Of a stretch of 50,780 nucleotides of DNA, positions 10,327 to 20,341 are shown in pieces. Source of the DNA: Siccirubricoccus soli (GTDB lineage: Bacteria > Pseudomonadota > Alphaproteobacteria > Acetobacterales > Acetobacteraceae); contig NZ_JAMZIK010000125.1 of NCBI RefSeq assembly GCF_024178315.1, forward strand, positions 1-50,780, written 5' to 3'. The notes beneath the pieces were generated by a model that was not told the DNA's origin, searched no databases, and saw only the letters and a list, made by a program, of their open reading frames with translations. A program made the translations under genes and the position numbers. Position 1 is the first letter of the stretch, and each line of letters begins with the position of its first letter.

Positions 10327-10398
10327 GTGATAGGAGATTCTGGCCAGCCCGGGCATGGCGTGCTAGTGGCGCCCGCAGAGAAGCAAGGACAGCACCCG

Positions 10399-11802
<1,404 letters not shown>

Positions 11803-11809
11803 GCACTCT

Positions 11810-11840
11810 CCCCACGACGGTGCTGCGCAACGCCGTGGGG
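11810..11840 (+). terminator. hairpin just after ahcY, related to one after atpF
   Basis: CCCCACG at 11810 pairs with CGTGGGG at 11834, and shorter GC pairs lie inside. It begins eight bases after the ahcY stop and lacks a U-run. About 30 of 36 bases match the sequence directly following atpF at the window's end, so this is a repeated terminator-like element. Confidence 0.5.
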
Positions 11841-11877
11841 ACCCCGGGACTCGCCTGCCTCCCTGCAACTCGCACAG

Positions 11878-11902
11878 CCTGCCGCGGCAAAGCCGCGGCA
11901 GG
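11878..11902. terminator. strong GC hairpin between convergent ahcY and uvrC
   Basis: CCTGCCGCGGC at 11878 and GCCGCGGCAGG at 11892 form a perfect 11-base-pair stem with an AAA loop. It lies between two convergent genes, so it could end transcription from both sides. There is no obvious T-tract. Confidence 0.5.
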
Positions 11903-11986
11903 ACGCCAGGCGGCGCTGGGGGATATGCGCGCCTCTCCCTCCCCCCGCTCCGAGGGGGAGGCCGGGGTGGAGGTTGCGCCCCGCTG

Positions 11987-13864
11987 CTACCCGCTCGCCG
12001 GATGGAAGTGCTCGAAGATCTTCTTCGCCACCGCCGGCCCGATGCCCGGCGCGTTTTCCAGATCCGTCAGCGCCGCGTTCCGTACTCCGCGCGCCGAGCC
12101 GAAATGGTTCAGCAGCCGGCGCTTGAGCGCCGAGCCCACGCCCGGGATCTCGTCCAGCTCGCTCTTCACCAGGGACTTCGACCGCCCCGCCCGGTGGGTA
12201 GTGATGGCGAAGCGATGGGCCTCATCCCGCAGCCGTTGCAGGTAGTACAGCACGGGGTCGCGCGGCGGCAGCTGGAAGGCCTCCTTCCCCGTCTGGTGGA
12301 ACCACTCCCGCCCGGCATCGCGGTCCGGTCCCTTGGCGATCGCCACCAGCGGCACGTCATGCACGCCCATCTCGGCCAGGATCTCCCGCGCCGCGTTGAG
12401 CTGGCCGAGCCCGCCATCGATCAGCACCAGGTCGGGCCAGGTGCCGCTCTCGCGCTCCGGGTCCTCCTTCAGCGCGCGGCCGAAGCGGCGCTCGAACACC
12501 TCGCGCATCATGCCGAAATCGTCGCCCGGCTTGACCGGGCCGCGAATGGAGAATTTCCGGTAGGCCTGCTTCAGGAAGCCGGACGACCCGGCCGCGACCA
12601 TCACGCCATAGGCGTTGGTGCCCTGGATGTGGCTGTTGTCGTAGATCTCGATCCGCTCCGGCGTGGAGGAAAGATCGAACACCCGCGCCACCGCCTGCAG
12701 CAGCGCCTCCTGCGCCGTGCCCTCGGCCAGTTTCCGCTCAAGCGCCTCGCGCGCATTGGTTTCGGCATGCTCCACGGCGCTGCGCTTGTCGCCGCGCTGC
12801 GGCCGGTGCAGCTCCACGCGGCGGCCGGCCTTGATGGAGAGCGCCTCCGCGATCAGCGGCATCTCCTCCGGCGCATGGCTCAGCAGCACCAAGGGCGGCG
12901 GCGGCAGGTCGTCATAGAGCTGGCCGAGGAAGGCGCCCATCACCTCCTCCGGCCCCTGCTCGCCCTTGCTCAGGAAGAAGGGGCGGTTGCCGTTGTTGCG
13001 GCCGCCGCGGAAGAAGAAGACCTGCACGCAGGTCTGCCCCGCAAGCTGGTGCAGCGCCACCACATCGGCATCGCCCACGCCTTCCAGGTTGATGCGGTCC
13101 CGCCCCTGCACATGGGTCAGGCCGCGGATGCGGTCGCGCAGCGCCGCCGCGCGCTCGAATTCCAGCGCCTCCGCCGCCTGTTCCATCTCCTTCGCCAGTT
13201 CCTTCTGGATGCTGGGCGTCTCGCCGGAGAGGAACTGCTTCGCCTGGTGGACCAGCTCGGCGTAGTCCTCCTTGCTGATCCGGTCCACGCAGGGCGCCGA
13301 GCAGCGGCGGATCTGGTAGAGCAGGCAGGGACGGTCGCGGCTGTCGAACACCGTGTCCCGGCAGCTCCGCAGCAGGAACACCCGCTGCAGCGCGGTGAGG
13401 GTCTGGTTGACCGCCCAGGCGGAGGCGAAGGGCCCCCAGTAGCTCGCGCCCTTCCGCCGTTCCCCCCGATGCTTGCCGATCTGCGGGTAGGGGTGGTCCT
13501 CTGTCAGCACCAGCCAGGGATAGGATTTGTCGTCGCGGAGGACGATGTTGTAGCGCGGCCGCAGCTTCTTGATGAGATTGGCTTCGAGCAGCAGCGCCTC
13601 GGCCTCGGAGGCGGTGGTGATCACCTCCAGGCTGCGCGTTTCGTGCACCATGCGACGCAGGCGCTCGGGCAACCGGCCGATCTGGGTATAGGCGGCCACC
13701 CGCTTCTTCAGCGCGCGGGCCTTGCCTACATAAAGGGCATCCCCGCGCGCATCGAGCATGCGGTACACGCCAGGCGCGAAGGGCAGGGTGGCCAGCGCCG
13801 TTTCGATCACCCTCACGCCTTCCATCACCGGCGGCGCTTCGGTGCTGGGCTGGGCCTCATCCAT
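11987..13864 (-). CDS. uvrC: excinuclease ABC subunit C
   Basis: The 625-residue nucleotide excision repair nuclease makes both cuts around a DNA lesion recognised by UvrA and UvrB. Domains in order: GIY-YIG nuclease near residues 30-110 ([19 protein letters not shown]), a Cys-rich region (LRSCRD...[13 protein letters not shown]), the UVR helix that contacts UvrB ([22 protein letters not shown]), the RNase H-like C-terminal nuclease ([20 protein letters not shown] and [14 protein letters not shown]) and two helix-hairpin-helix motifs ([18 protein letters not shown] and [16 protein letters not shown]). Length and all domains are intact. It is convergent with ahcY. Confidence 0.98.
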   Translation of the reverse strand: MDEAQPSTEAPPVMEGVRVIETALATLPFAPGVYRMLDARGDALYVGKARALKKRVAAYTQIGRLPERLRRMVHETRSLEVITTASEAEALLLEANLIKKLRPRYNIVLRDDKSYPWLVLTEDHPYPQIGKHRGERRKGASYWGPFASAWAVNQTLTALQRVFLLRSCRDTVFDSRDRPCLLYQIRRCSAPCVDRISKEDYAELVHQAKQFLSGETPSIQKELAKEMEQAAEALEFERAAALRDRIRGLTHVQGRDRINLEGVGDADVVALHQLAGQTCVQVFFFRGGRNNGNRPFFLSKGEQGPEEVMGAFLGQLYDDLPPPPLVLLSHAPEEMPLIAEALSIKAGRRVELHRPQRGDKRSAVEHAETNAREALERKLAEGTAQEALLQAVARVFDLSSTPERIEIYDNSHIQGTNAYGVMVAAGSSGFLKQAYRKFSIRGPVKPGDDFGMMREVFERRFGRALKEDPERESGTWPDLVLIDGGLGQLNAAREILAEMGVHDVPLVAIAKGPDRDAGREWFHQTGKEAFQLPPRDPVLYYLQRLRDEAHRFAITTHRAGRSKSLVKSELDEIPGVGSALKRRLLNHFGSARGVRNAALTDLENAPGIGPAVAKKIFEHFHPASG

Positions 13865-13921
13865 GGGTCGGGATTAGGGCCGCGCCATGCCCCGGGGCAA
13901 GCCCGACTTCTCCACGAAAGC

Positions 13922-13942
13922 TGTGGACAACTCTGTGGACAC
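13922..13942 (+). other. tandem TGTGGACAA / TGTGGACAC boxes (DnaA-box-like)
   Basis: Two copies of TGTGGAC lie 12 bases apart. The first, read on the other strand, is TTGTCCACA, one base from the TTATNCACA consensus for DnaA boxes. A third related GGTGGACAA is at 14121. They lie just upstream of uvrC. Two or three loose matches in GC-rich DNA could be chance. Confidence 0.25.
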
Positions 13943-14065
13943 GGTTCGGGGAAAGCTGCGCCGGCCCTTGCCGGTGGCCGAGCTCACGCTGCTGCCCAAG
14001 AATCCGGCAGAAACTCAAGTCCTTGATTTCGGCCAATTATTTGAAGCGATGTCGCGGGAGAGTAG

Positions 14066-14089
14066 GTCAAGTGTAACATTGCACTTGAC
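14066..14089. promoter_or_regulatory. 24-base perfect inverted repeat between uvrC and folB
   Basis: GTCAAGTG, eight spacer bases, then CACTTGAC. The arms are exact inverted repeats in one of the few relatively AT-rich patches of the window. The size and symmetry fit a dimeric regulator's operator. It lies downstream of folB and about 200 bases upstream of the uvrC start, so uvrC is the likelier target. I do not recognise the regulator. Confidence 0.4.
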
Positions 14090-14148
14090 GCAGGGCTGCG
14101 CCTCACGCAGCGGTGATGGCGGTGGACAAAGCGTATTACAAAACCGTT

Positions 14149-14541
14149 TCAGCGGCGCCTGCGCTCGATTGTCACGCCCACGGCTGCAACATCCGCGTAG
14201 GCGTCCGGCTTCTCCACCGTCACCCGCGCGCACCGCACCCGGCTGTCCTGCAGCGCCGCCACGGCGATTCGTTCCGCCAGGGTCTCGACAAGCAGAGTAT
14301 GCCCCTCGGCGGCCGTTGCGCGGGCAGCGCGTACCACCTTGCCGTAATCGACGACACGGCGAAGGTCATCCTCGCCAACTCCGTCCGGTGCGGAATCGTC
14401 ATCTACCGCAAGTTCCACATGCACCACCACCCGCTGCGGCGCGGCCTTCTCATGCGGATGCACGCCGAGCCGCGCCTGCATCTCCAGCCCGCGCAGGAAG
14501 ACCAGCCGCAGCCCGGCTTCGGCGTTTGGTGCGAAGCTCAT
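14149..14541 (-). CDS. folB: dihydroneopterin aldolase
   Basis: The 130-residue product matches FolB, which converts 7,8-dihydroneopterin to 6-hydroxymethyl-dihydropterin in folate synthesis. Motifs are VFLRGLEMQARLGVHPHEKAAPQRVVVHVEL, DLRRVVDYGKVV, HTLLVETLAERIA and VTVEKPDAYADVAAVGVTIER, which correspond to the family's pterin-binding Glu and Lys regions. Its ATG overlaps the stop of the SDR gene as ATGA, so the two are translationally coupled. A folE gene lies about 25 kb away in this window. Confidence 0.94.
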   Translation of the reverse strand: MSFAPNAEAGLRLVFLRGLEMQARLGVHPHEKAAPQRVVVHVELAVDDDSAPDGVGEDDLRRVVDYGKVVRAARATAAEGHTLLVETLAERIAVAALQDSRVRCARVTVEKPDAYADVAAVGVTIERRRR

Positions 14542-15320
14542 TCCTCCGGCCCTCCGGCACGGGACGATGCCGCCCATTGCAGATGCTGCCCGCCATCCAG
14601 CGCGATCATCTGCCCGGTCATCGCCGGCAGGGAGAGGATGGCGAGCGCCGCCGCCGCCACCTCCGCCGGGCTGGTGCCGCGGCGCAGCGGCACGCTGGCA
14701 CATTGCGCATCGAACTGCGCCTGACTCTGGCGCGGGCTGGGCAGGGCGGGGCCGGGGCCGATGCCATTCACCCGGATGCGCGGCGCCAGCGCCAGCGCCA
14801 TGGATTGCGTCAGCGCCCAAAGCCCGGCCTTGGAGACGGTGTAGGACACGAAATGCGGCGTCAGCGACCACACGCGCTGGTCGAGCATGTTGATCACCAC
14901 GCCTTCCGCCTCCTGCGGCAGGGCGCGGGCGAAGGCCTGGGTCAGCACGAAGGGGGCGCGGAGATTGGGCTCGATGTGATGGTCCCAGCTTTCCCGCGTG
15001 GCGTCCTGCCACTCGTCGCGCTCGAAGGTGCTGGCGTTGTTCACCAGCACGCCAAGCGGGCCGAGTGCCGCGGCGGCGGCGGGCAGCAGGGGCGCCACCT
15101 GGGCTTCCTCAGCGAGGTCGGCGGCGAGGGTGACGGCGCGGCGGCCGAGGGCGCGGATCTCCGCCGCCGTCGCCTCGGCCTCCGCCGCGCTGCTGCCGTA
15201 GTGCAGGGCGATGTCGAAGCCCGCTTCCGCCAGGCCCAGCGCGATGGCGCGGCCAAGTCGTTTCGCGCCGCCGGTGACCAGGGCGGCGCGCGGAATCGCG
15301 GGGGAGATGGGGAGGTTCAT
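14538..15320 (-). CDS. SDR oxidoreductase, pteridine reductase / FolM-like
   Basis: The 260-residue Rossmann-fold SDR has TGGAKRLGRAIA near residue 16 for cofactor, NNAS in the middle, and a catalytic YTVSK motif (FVSYTVSKAGLWALTQSMA). The AKRLGRAIA form of the glycine motif and the NNASTFERD segment are characteristic of pteridine reductases and FolM-type dihydromonapterin reductases. The four-base overlap with folB supports a pterin role. The start at 15320 has a GGGGAGGTT-like site; the frame continues upstream without family similarity. The exact pterin substrate is inferred. Confidence 0.85.
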   Translation of the reverse strand: MNLPISPAIPRAALVTGGAKRLGRAIALGLAEAGFDIALHYGSSAAEAEATAAEIRALGRRAVTLAADLAEEAQVAPLLPAAAAALGPLGVLVNNASTFERDEWQDATRESWDHHIEPNLRAPFVLTQAFARALPQEAEGVVINMLDQRVWSLTPHFVSYTVSKAGLWALTQSMALALAPRIRVNGIGPGPALPSPRQSQAQFDAQCASVPLRRGTSPAEVAAAALAILSLPAMTGQMIALDGGQHLQWAASSRAGGPEE

Positions 15321-15478
15321 GCCCGCGCCTCTTACCCCCGCCGGGGGGCCGGTGGAACAGGTCACCAGGGGGCCGCCGCAGCGCTCCATGCATGGAAGCG
15401 CGGGGGTGGGAACAAGGGCGGTGGCGCCTTGGCGGCCGGGCGCTGCGGCCAGCCTGTAACACTGCGGCGACACGGCGG

Positions 15479-15507
15479 TTGACGGCGCCCTGGCCCCTTC
15501 CTAGCTT
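15479..15507 (+). promoter_or_regulatory. candidate hrcA promoter
   Basis: TTGACG at 15479 and TAGCTT at 15502 are separated by 17 bases, a good sigma-70-type spacing, and the pair lies about 35 bases before the hrcA start. The -10 match is modest. No CIRCE inverted repeat (TTAGCACTC-N9-GAGTGCTAA) is present here. Confidence 0.4.
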
Positions 15508-15540
15508 TTGAAATTGCCTGGTTAGGAGGTTTCACCGCCG

Positions 15541-16626
15541 ATGTATCCGCCGAAGGTGCCGATTGCCCCGTCCCTGGGCGGGGTCGCCGGCGCTTCCGTC
15601 GCCGGCCTCGACAACCGCAGCGCCGCCATCTTGCGTGAGCTGGTGGAAATCTACGTCATGACCGGGGAGCCGGTAGGCAGCCGCACCCTGTCCCGCCGCC
15701 TGCCCCTTGGCCTCTCCCCCGCTTCCATCCGCAACGTGATGGCCGATCTGGAAGAGGCGGGCTTCCTCTACGCCCCGCACACCTCCGCCGGAAGGCTGCC
15801 GACGGAGCGCGGGCTGCGGCTGTTCGTGGATGGGTTGCTGGAATTCGGTGATCTGGGGGAGCAGGAGCGCAGCGACATCGCCGCGCGCTGCGCGGCCTCC
15901 GGCCGGTCGTTGCAGGATACGCTGGCGGAAGCCGGGCAGATGCTCTCCGGCCTCGCCGGCGCCGCGGGGCTGGTGGTGGCGCCGAAGAGCGAAGGCGCGA
16001 TCCGGCACATCGAATTCGTGGCGCTCGGCCCAGGGCGTGCGCTGGTGGTGCTGGTGGGCGCGGATGGCCAGGTGGAGAACCGGGTCATCGAGGTGCCGGC
16101 GGGGCTGCCGCCCAGTGCGCTCGCCCAGGCCAGCAACTACCTCAACGCCCAGCTTGCCGGCCGCAGCCTGGATGAAGCGCGGACAAAGGTGAGCGAGGAC
16201 ATCACCGCCAACCGCACGGCGCTGGATGCGCTGACGACGCAGGTGGTGGAAAGCGGCCTCGCCACCTGGTCAGGCGGCGGCGGCGGCAGCCTCATCGTCC
16301 GCGGCCAGGCACGGCTGCTGGAGAATCTCGACCAGCTCGCCCGGGTGCAGGAGATCCAGGCGCTGTTCGAGCGGCTGGAAGCGCAGGAGACGGTGCTGCG
16401 CCTGCTGGAACTGGCCCAGCGCGGCGAGGGCGTGCAGATCTTCATCGGCGCGGAGAGCGGGCTGTTCGACACGGCCGGGCTCTCCATGGTGGTGGCGCCC
16501 TTCCGCAACGGGCAGGAGAAGATCGTCGGCGCCATCGGCGTCATCGGCCCGACGCGGATCAATTACGGGCGCGTGATTCCGGTGGTGGACTACACCGCGC
16601 GGGTGATCGGGCGGCTGCTGGGATAG
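15541..16626 (+). CDS. hrcA: heat-inducible transcription repressor HrcA
   Basis: The 361-residue repressor normally binds CIRCE operators in front of groESL, with GroEL as co-regulator. The N-terminal winged helix (ILRELVEIYVMTGEPVGSRTLSRRLPLGLSPASIRNVMADLEEAGFL, then PHTSAGRLPTERGLRLFVD) is diagnostic. The C-terminal region keeps IRHIEFVALG, a VVLVGADGQVENRVI strand and GAIGVIGPTRINYGRVIPVVDYTA. An AGGAGG site lies 12 bases before the ATG. In many genomes hrcA is followed by grpE, but here an unrelated SDR comes after about 220 bases. Confidence 0.97.
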   Translation: MYPPKVPIAPSLGGVAGASVAGLDNRSAAILRELVEIYVMTGEPVGSRTLSRRLPLGLSPASIRNVMADLEEAGFLYAPHTSAGRLPTERGLRLFVDGLLEFGDLGEQERSDIAARCAASGRSLQDTLAEAGQMLSGLAGAAGLVVAPKSEGAIRHIEFVALGPGRALVVLVGADGQVENRVIEVPAGLPPSALAQASNYLNAQLAGRSLDEARTKVSEDITANRTALDALTTQVVESGLATWSGGGGGSLIVRGQARLLENLDQLARVQEIQALFERLEAQETVLRLLELAQRGEGVQIFIGAESGLFDTAGLSMVVAPFRNGQEKIVGAIGVIGPTRINYGRVIPVVDYTARVIGRLLG

Positions 16627-16843
16627 ATCTTCCACGGCGCCGCCATGCGCCCTCGCGGCGGGGCGGTTGCTCATCCCCGCGACGTCGCCGCACGCCCTCG
16701 CAATCGGCGCCTCGCCTGGCCTTCCGCGGCAAAGCGGCGAAAGGCAACAGGTGGCGACAGCGGCGCGTGCCGGCCAAGGGCCCTGTTCGGATGCTGCGGG
16801 AAGCTGCCATGATGCTCCCAACCAATGACGGGAGGGACGCAGC

Positions 16844-17599
16844 ATGGCCAGGCTGGCCGGCAAGATAGCCTATATCACCGGCGCGGGCAGCGGCATCGGC
16901 CGCGCCACCGCCGAGCTTTTCGCCCGCGAGGGCGCGCGCGTCACCATCGCCGAATACGATGCCGCGCGCGGCGAGGAGGTGGCGCATCGCATCACCGCGG
17001 CCGGCGGCCAGGCCATCGCCATCGCCACCGATGTGCGCGAGCCCGAGAGCGTCGAGGCGAGCATCCGCCAGGCGGTGCGGCACTGGGGCGGGCTGCATGT
17101 GCTGCACAACAATGCCGGCGGCTCGACGCCCCTGGATGGCAGCGTCGTCGATGCGCCGCTCGAGGAATTCTGGCGGGCCATCACCCTCGACCTCTACGGC
17201 ACCTTCCTCGGCTGCCGCTTCGGCATTCCGGAGATCGTGACATCGGGCGGCGGCTCGGTCATCAACATGAGCTCGGTGGTGGCGCTGATGGGGTTCGAGG
17301 GGCGGGACTGCTACACCGCGGCCAAGGGCGGCATCGCGGCGCTGACCCGATCCCTCGCCGTCGAATTCGGGCGCAAGGGCGTGCGGGTGAACGCCCTCGC
17401 CCCCTCGGTGACGATGACCGAGCGGGTGCAGCGCCTGCTCGCCGGCAATGCCGGCATCCAGAAGGTGGCCGACACCCATCTGCTCGGCCTCGGCGAGCCG
17501 ATGGACATGGCCCAGGCCGCGCTCTACCTGGCCAGCGACGAGGCGCGCATCGTGACCGGCACCATTCTGCCGGTGGACAGTGGGACCCTGGCGGCATGA
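16844..17599 (+). CDS. SDR family oxidoreductase
   Basis: This 251-residue classical SDR has TGAGSGIG at residues 12-19 for NAD(P), NNAG at 89-92, serines at 143-144 and the catalytic pair Y157 and K161 (YTAAKGG). The ending GTILPVDSGTLAA fits the usual C-terminus. Substrate is unknown. The ATG at 16844 follows GGGAGGGACGC. Its stop overlaps the next gene's start as ATGA, so it is coupled to a beta-hydroxyacid dehydrogenase. The pair could carry out successive oxidations of a hydroxy compound, which is inference. Confidence 0.9.
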   Translation: MARLAGKIAYITGAGSGIGRATAELFAREGARVTIAEYDAARGEEVAHRITAAGGQAIAIATDVREPESVEASIRQAVRHWGGLHVLHNNAGGSTPLDGSVVDAPLEEFWRAITLDLYGTFLGCRFGIPEIVTSGGGSVINMSSVVALMGFEGRDCYTAAKGGIAALTRSLAVEFGRKGVRVNALAPSVTMTERVQRLLAGNAGIQKVADTHLLGLGEPMDMAQAALYLASDEARIVTGTILPVDSGTLAA

Positions 17600-18486
17600 G
17601 CACGAACCTGACACGCATCGGCTTCATCGGCCTCGGCCAGATGGGCGCGCCCATGGCGGAGCGGCTGTTCGGCCCGGATGTCGCGCTGCACGTCTTCGAC
17701 CCGCGGCCGGAGGGCATGGCCCCCTTCGCCGAGCGCGGCGCCACCGCCCACCCCAGCGCCCGCGCCGTGGCCGATGCGGCGGAGATCGTCTTCGCCTGCC
17801 TGCCCAGCGGCAAGGTGAGCGACGCGGTCTCGGCCGAAGTCGCGAGCGGCGCCGCGGTGAAGCTCTATGCCGAGATGTCCACCATCGGCCGGCCGGCGAT
17901 CGAGGCGATCGCCCGGCGCATGGCGGCGGCGGGCATCGCCATGGTGGATGCGCCGATCAGCGGCGGGCCGGCCGGGGCGCGGGCGGGCACGCTGGCCATG
18001 CTGGCGGCGGGCGCGCCGGAGGCGGTGGCGGCGCTGCGGCCCTGGCAGCTCCGCATCGGCGCCCGAATCTTCGTGCTGGGCGAGACGCCTGGCCAGGCGC
18101 AGGTGATGAAGCTGGTGAACAACCTGGTCTTCGCCGCCAATTTCGCCTCGACCTGTGAGGCGATGGTGATGGGCGCCAAGGCGGGGCTGGATGCGGGCAC
18201 CATGCTGGACATGCTGAATGCCGGCACCGGGCGCTCCATGGTCAGCGAGAAGGTGATGGAGACCATTCTCTCGGGCGAATTCCGCTTCGGCGCGACCATG
18301 CCGATCCTCGACAAGGATGTGGGGCTGGGCGTGGCGGAGGCGCAGGCGCTGGGCGTGCCGGTCTGGGTGCTGGAACAGGCGGCCAGGCTGTGGCGGCTGG
18401 GGCTGATCGAGGAAGGCGCCGGGGCTGACGTGTCGCGGCTGGTCCGGGTGATGGAGAGGTGGGCGGGGGCCGAGGTACGGCGTTGA
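17596..18486 (+). CDS. beta-hydroxyacid dehydrogenase family protein (3-hydroxyisobutyrate dehydrogenase-like)
   Basis: The 296-residue enzyme has an N-terminal NAD(P) site (IGFIGLGQMGAPMAERL), the substrate-binding DAPISGGPAGARAGTLAML, and the catalytic KLVNNL motif with K172. A helical C-terminal domain follows (SMVSEKVMETILSGEFRFGATMPILDKDVGLG). Family members oxidise 3-hydroxyisobutyrate, tartronate semialdehyde or similar compounds; the exact substrate cannot be read here. It starts by ATGA overlap with the SDR and ends immediately before a long hairpin. Confidence 0.92.
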   Translation: MSTNLTRIGFIGLGQMGAPMAERLFGPDVALHVFDPRPEGMAPFAERGATAHPSARAVADAAEIVFACLPSGKVSDAVSAEVASGAAVKLYAEMSTIGRPAIEAIARRMAAAGIAMVDAPISGGPAGARAGTLAMLAAGAPEAVAALRPWQLRIGARIFVLGETPGQAQVMKLVNNLVFAANFASTCEAMVMGAKAGLDAGTMLDMLNAGTGRSMVSEKVMETILSGEFRFGATMPILDKDVGLGVAEAQALGVPVWVLEQAARLWRLGLIEEGAGADVSRLVRVMERWAGAEVRR

Positions 18487-18536
18487 TCGAGAGGGGCGTC
18501 GCGGCAGTGCCGCGACCCCCTCTCGAGCTCGCCCCG
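18487..18536 (+). terminator. long hairpin terminator-like structure after the hydroxyacid dehydrogenase
   Basis: The arms TCGAGAGGGG...GTCGCGGCA and TGCCGCGAC...CCCCTCTCGA pair over about 19 bases, with one bulged base and a very short loop. The hairpin begins one base after the stop codon. No T-tract follows. Confidence 0.6.
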
Positions 18537-18565
18537 CAAAGGGCCGAAGGGCCCTTTGAACCCTT

Positions 18566-18652
18566 GAGTCGGCAGGTTGAACCTGCTCGCTCTAAAACTC
18601 ATGGTTCCCAAAGGCCCTTCGGCCTTTGGCGGGTGGGAGCCTGAGGGAGGGC
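18566..18652 (+). repeat. repeat family S, copy 1
   Basis: This stretch starts GAGTCGGCAGG and carries the core CCAAAGGCCCTTCGGCCTTT, itself a hairpin, followed by GGCGGGTGGGAGC. The same order of blocks occurs on the other strand at 35050-35135 with small differences. It lies between the convergent hydroxyacid dehydrogenase and GMC genes. A related AAAGGGCC/GGCCCTTT hairpin precedes it at about 18537. Confidence 0.65.
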
Positions 18653-18665
18653 AGAGCCCTCCCTC
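18643..18665 (-). terminator. hairpin at the 3' end of the GMC gene
   Basis: GAGGGAGGGC and GCCCTCCCTC form a perfect 10-base-pair stem with an AGA loop. It overlaps the last bases of the GMC gene's stop codon. The layout resembles the AGGAGGC-AGA-GCCTCCT hairpin of repeat family R. Confidence 0.5.
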
Positions 18666-20269
18666 ACCCCCGCAGGAACGCCGCCGCCCTTTCCCCGATC
18701 ATCAGTGCCGCCGGCTGGATGTTGGAGGACGGCACCAGCGGCATCACGCTGGCATCCGCCACCATCAGCCCCTCCACGCCCTTCAGCCGCAGCCGGCTGT
18801 CCACCGGCGCCAGCGAATCCTCGCCCATGCGGGCGGTGCCGCAGGGGTGATAGACCGTGCCGCCGTCGCGGCGGATATGCGCCAGGATCTCCTCGTCGCT
18901 CGTCACCTTCGCCCCCGGCGTCAGCTCCTCCTCGATCAGCGCCGCCAGCGGCGCCTGGGCGGCCAGCTTCCGCGCGTATTTCACGCCCTCCACCATCAGG
19001 TGCTGGTCGTGCGGCGCCTCCAGGTAGTTCGCGCGGATCACCGGCTTGTCCGCCGGGTCCGGGCTGCGCAGCGTGATGGTGCCGCGGCTGTCCGGGCGGC
19101 ACTGGCAGGCGCTGAACATGAAGCCGGGCCAGGGATCCGGCCCCTGGTCATAGGTGGTGACGGTGAAGTTCACGAAGAGGTACTGCATGTCCGGCTCCTC
19201 CGCCCCCGGCAGCACCCGGGCGAAGAGGTTGGCCTCCGCCGCGCCGATCGAAGGCGTAGCGCGCGGCCATGCGCAGCTTGCCCATCGGGCCGCGGACCAG
19301 CTCGTTCACCGTGCCGCAGGGCTTCACCCGGTAGCGCATGCGCTGCAGGAAATGGTCCTGCAGGTTCTGCCCCACGCCCTTCGCGTCCAGCCGCACCGGG
19401 ATGCCGTGCTCCTGCAGATGCGCGCCCGGGCCGATGCCGGAGAGCATGAGGATATGCGGCGTGCCGATGGCGCCAGCGCTCAGCACCACCTGCCGTCGCG
19501 CCTCCCATCGCTCCAGCCCCGCTGGGCCGCGCACCAGGGCGCCGGTGCAGCGCGTGCCGTCGAAGAGCAGGCGGAGGATCGTCCGCTCCGGCATGATGCG
19601 CAGGTTGGGGCGGCGGCGCGCCGGACGCAGGAACATGTCCCCGGAATGGCTGCGGAAGCCGCGCCGGACATTCATCTGCATCGGCCCGGCGCCCTCATGC
19701 CAGGCGCCGTTGAAATCCTTCACCCGCTTATGGCCCATGGCGAGCGCGGCCGCGATGAAGGCCTCCGCGCCGCGGGAGGTGTGGCGTGCCTCCGACGCAT
19801 GGATCGGGCCATCGGTGCCCCGTTCCTCCGAGGGCTCGCCGGACCAGGTCTCCAGCCGCTTGAAGAAGGGCAGCACGTCGTCATAGGCCCAGCCGCGGGC
19901 GCCGCTCTGCGCCCAGCGGTCATAGTCGCGCGGTGATCCGCGCAGGAAGACCAGGCCGTTCACCGCGCCGGAACCGCCCACCACCTTGCCGCGCGGCCAG
20001 TGGATGGAGCGGCCTTCGAGGCCCGGCTCCGGCTCGGTATGGAAGCGCCAATCGTACTTGCCGCTGGCATAGAGCCGGGCGAAGCCGGCGGGGATGCGGA
20101 TCCAGGGATCCGTCCAGGCGGCCGGCCCGGCCTCGATCAGCGCGACCTGGGTGGCAGGGTCCTCGGAGAGCCGGGTGGCGATGACGCAGCCGGCGGAGCC
20201 GGCGCCGAGGACCAGCACATCCGTGGTGTGAACGGCGGCGATGGAAGCCGCATCGGGCGCTTCGGGCAT
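18664..20269 (-). pseudogene. GMC-family FAD oxidoreductase (choline dehydrogenase-like), frameshifted
   Basis: Two adjoining frames together encode one GMC oxidoreductase. The first part (20269 down to about 19250) has the FAD site VLVLGAGSAGCVIATRLSED, the signature GKVVGGSGAVNGLVFLRG, and SAGAIGTPHILMLSGIGP. The second part, in another frame from about 19250 to 18664, has the substrate domain and the catalytic C-terminus with YHPCGTARMGEDS and MPLVPSSNIQPAALMIGE. The break is near 19239-19252, after YAFDRRG. As read, translation would continue into junk and stop at 19148. The total length of 1606 bases is not a multiple of three. It may be a real mutation or an assembly error; all catalytic motifs are intact. 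Confidence 0.85.
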
Positions 20270-20341
20270 GGCGCTTCCCCCTTATGCTCGTTGGGGGAAG
20301 CATGCCGCGCCCGAGGCCCGGGCGCCAGCGGCAGCCGCCGC

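Noticed and set aside
10327-10398. SAM or SAH riboswitch in the ahcY leader
   Set aside because: The leader after the palindrome is only about 70 bases, and I could not fit a known SAM or SAH aptamer consensus.
13887-14150. Plus-strand frame beginning MPRGKPDFSTKAVDN in the uvrC-folB gap
   Set aside because: It runs on into the antisense of folB, has no ribosome binding site and no recognisable family; the gap is better explained as regulatory DNA.
15479-15540. CIRCE operator in front of hrcA
   Set aside because: The TTAGCACTC-N9-GAGTGCTAA inverted repeat is absent from the upstream region.
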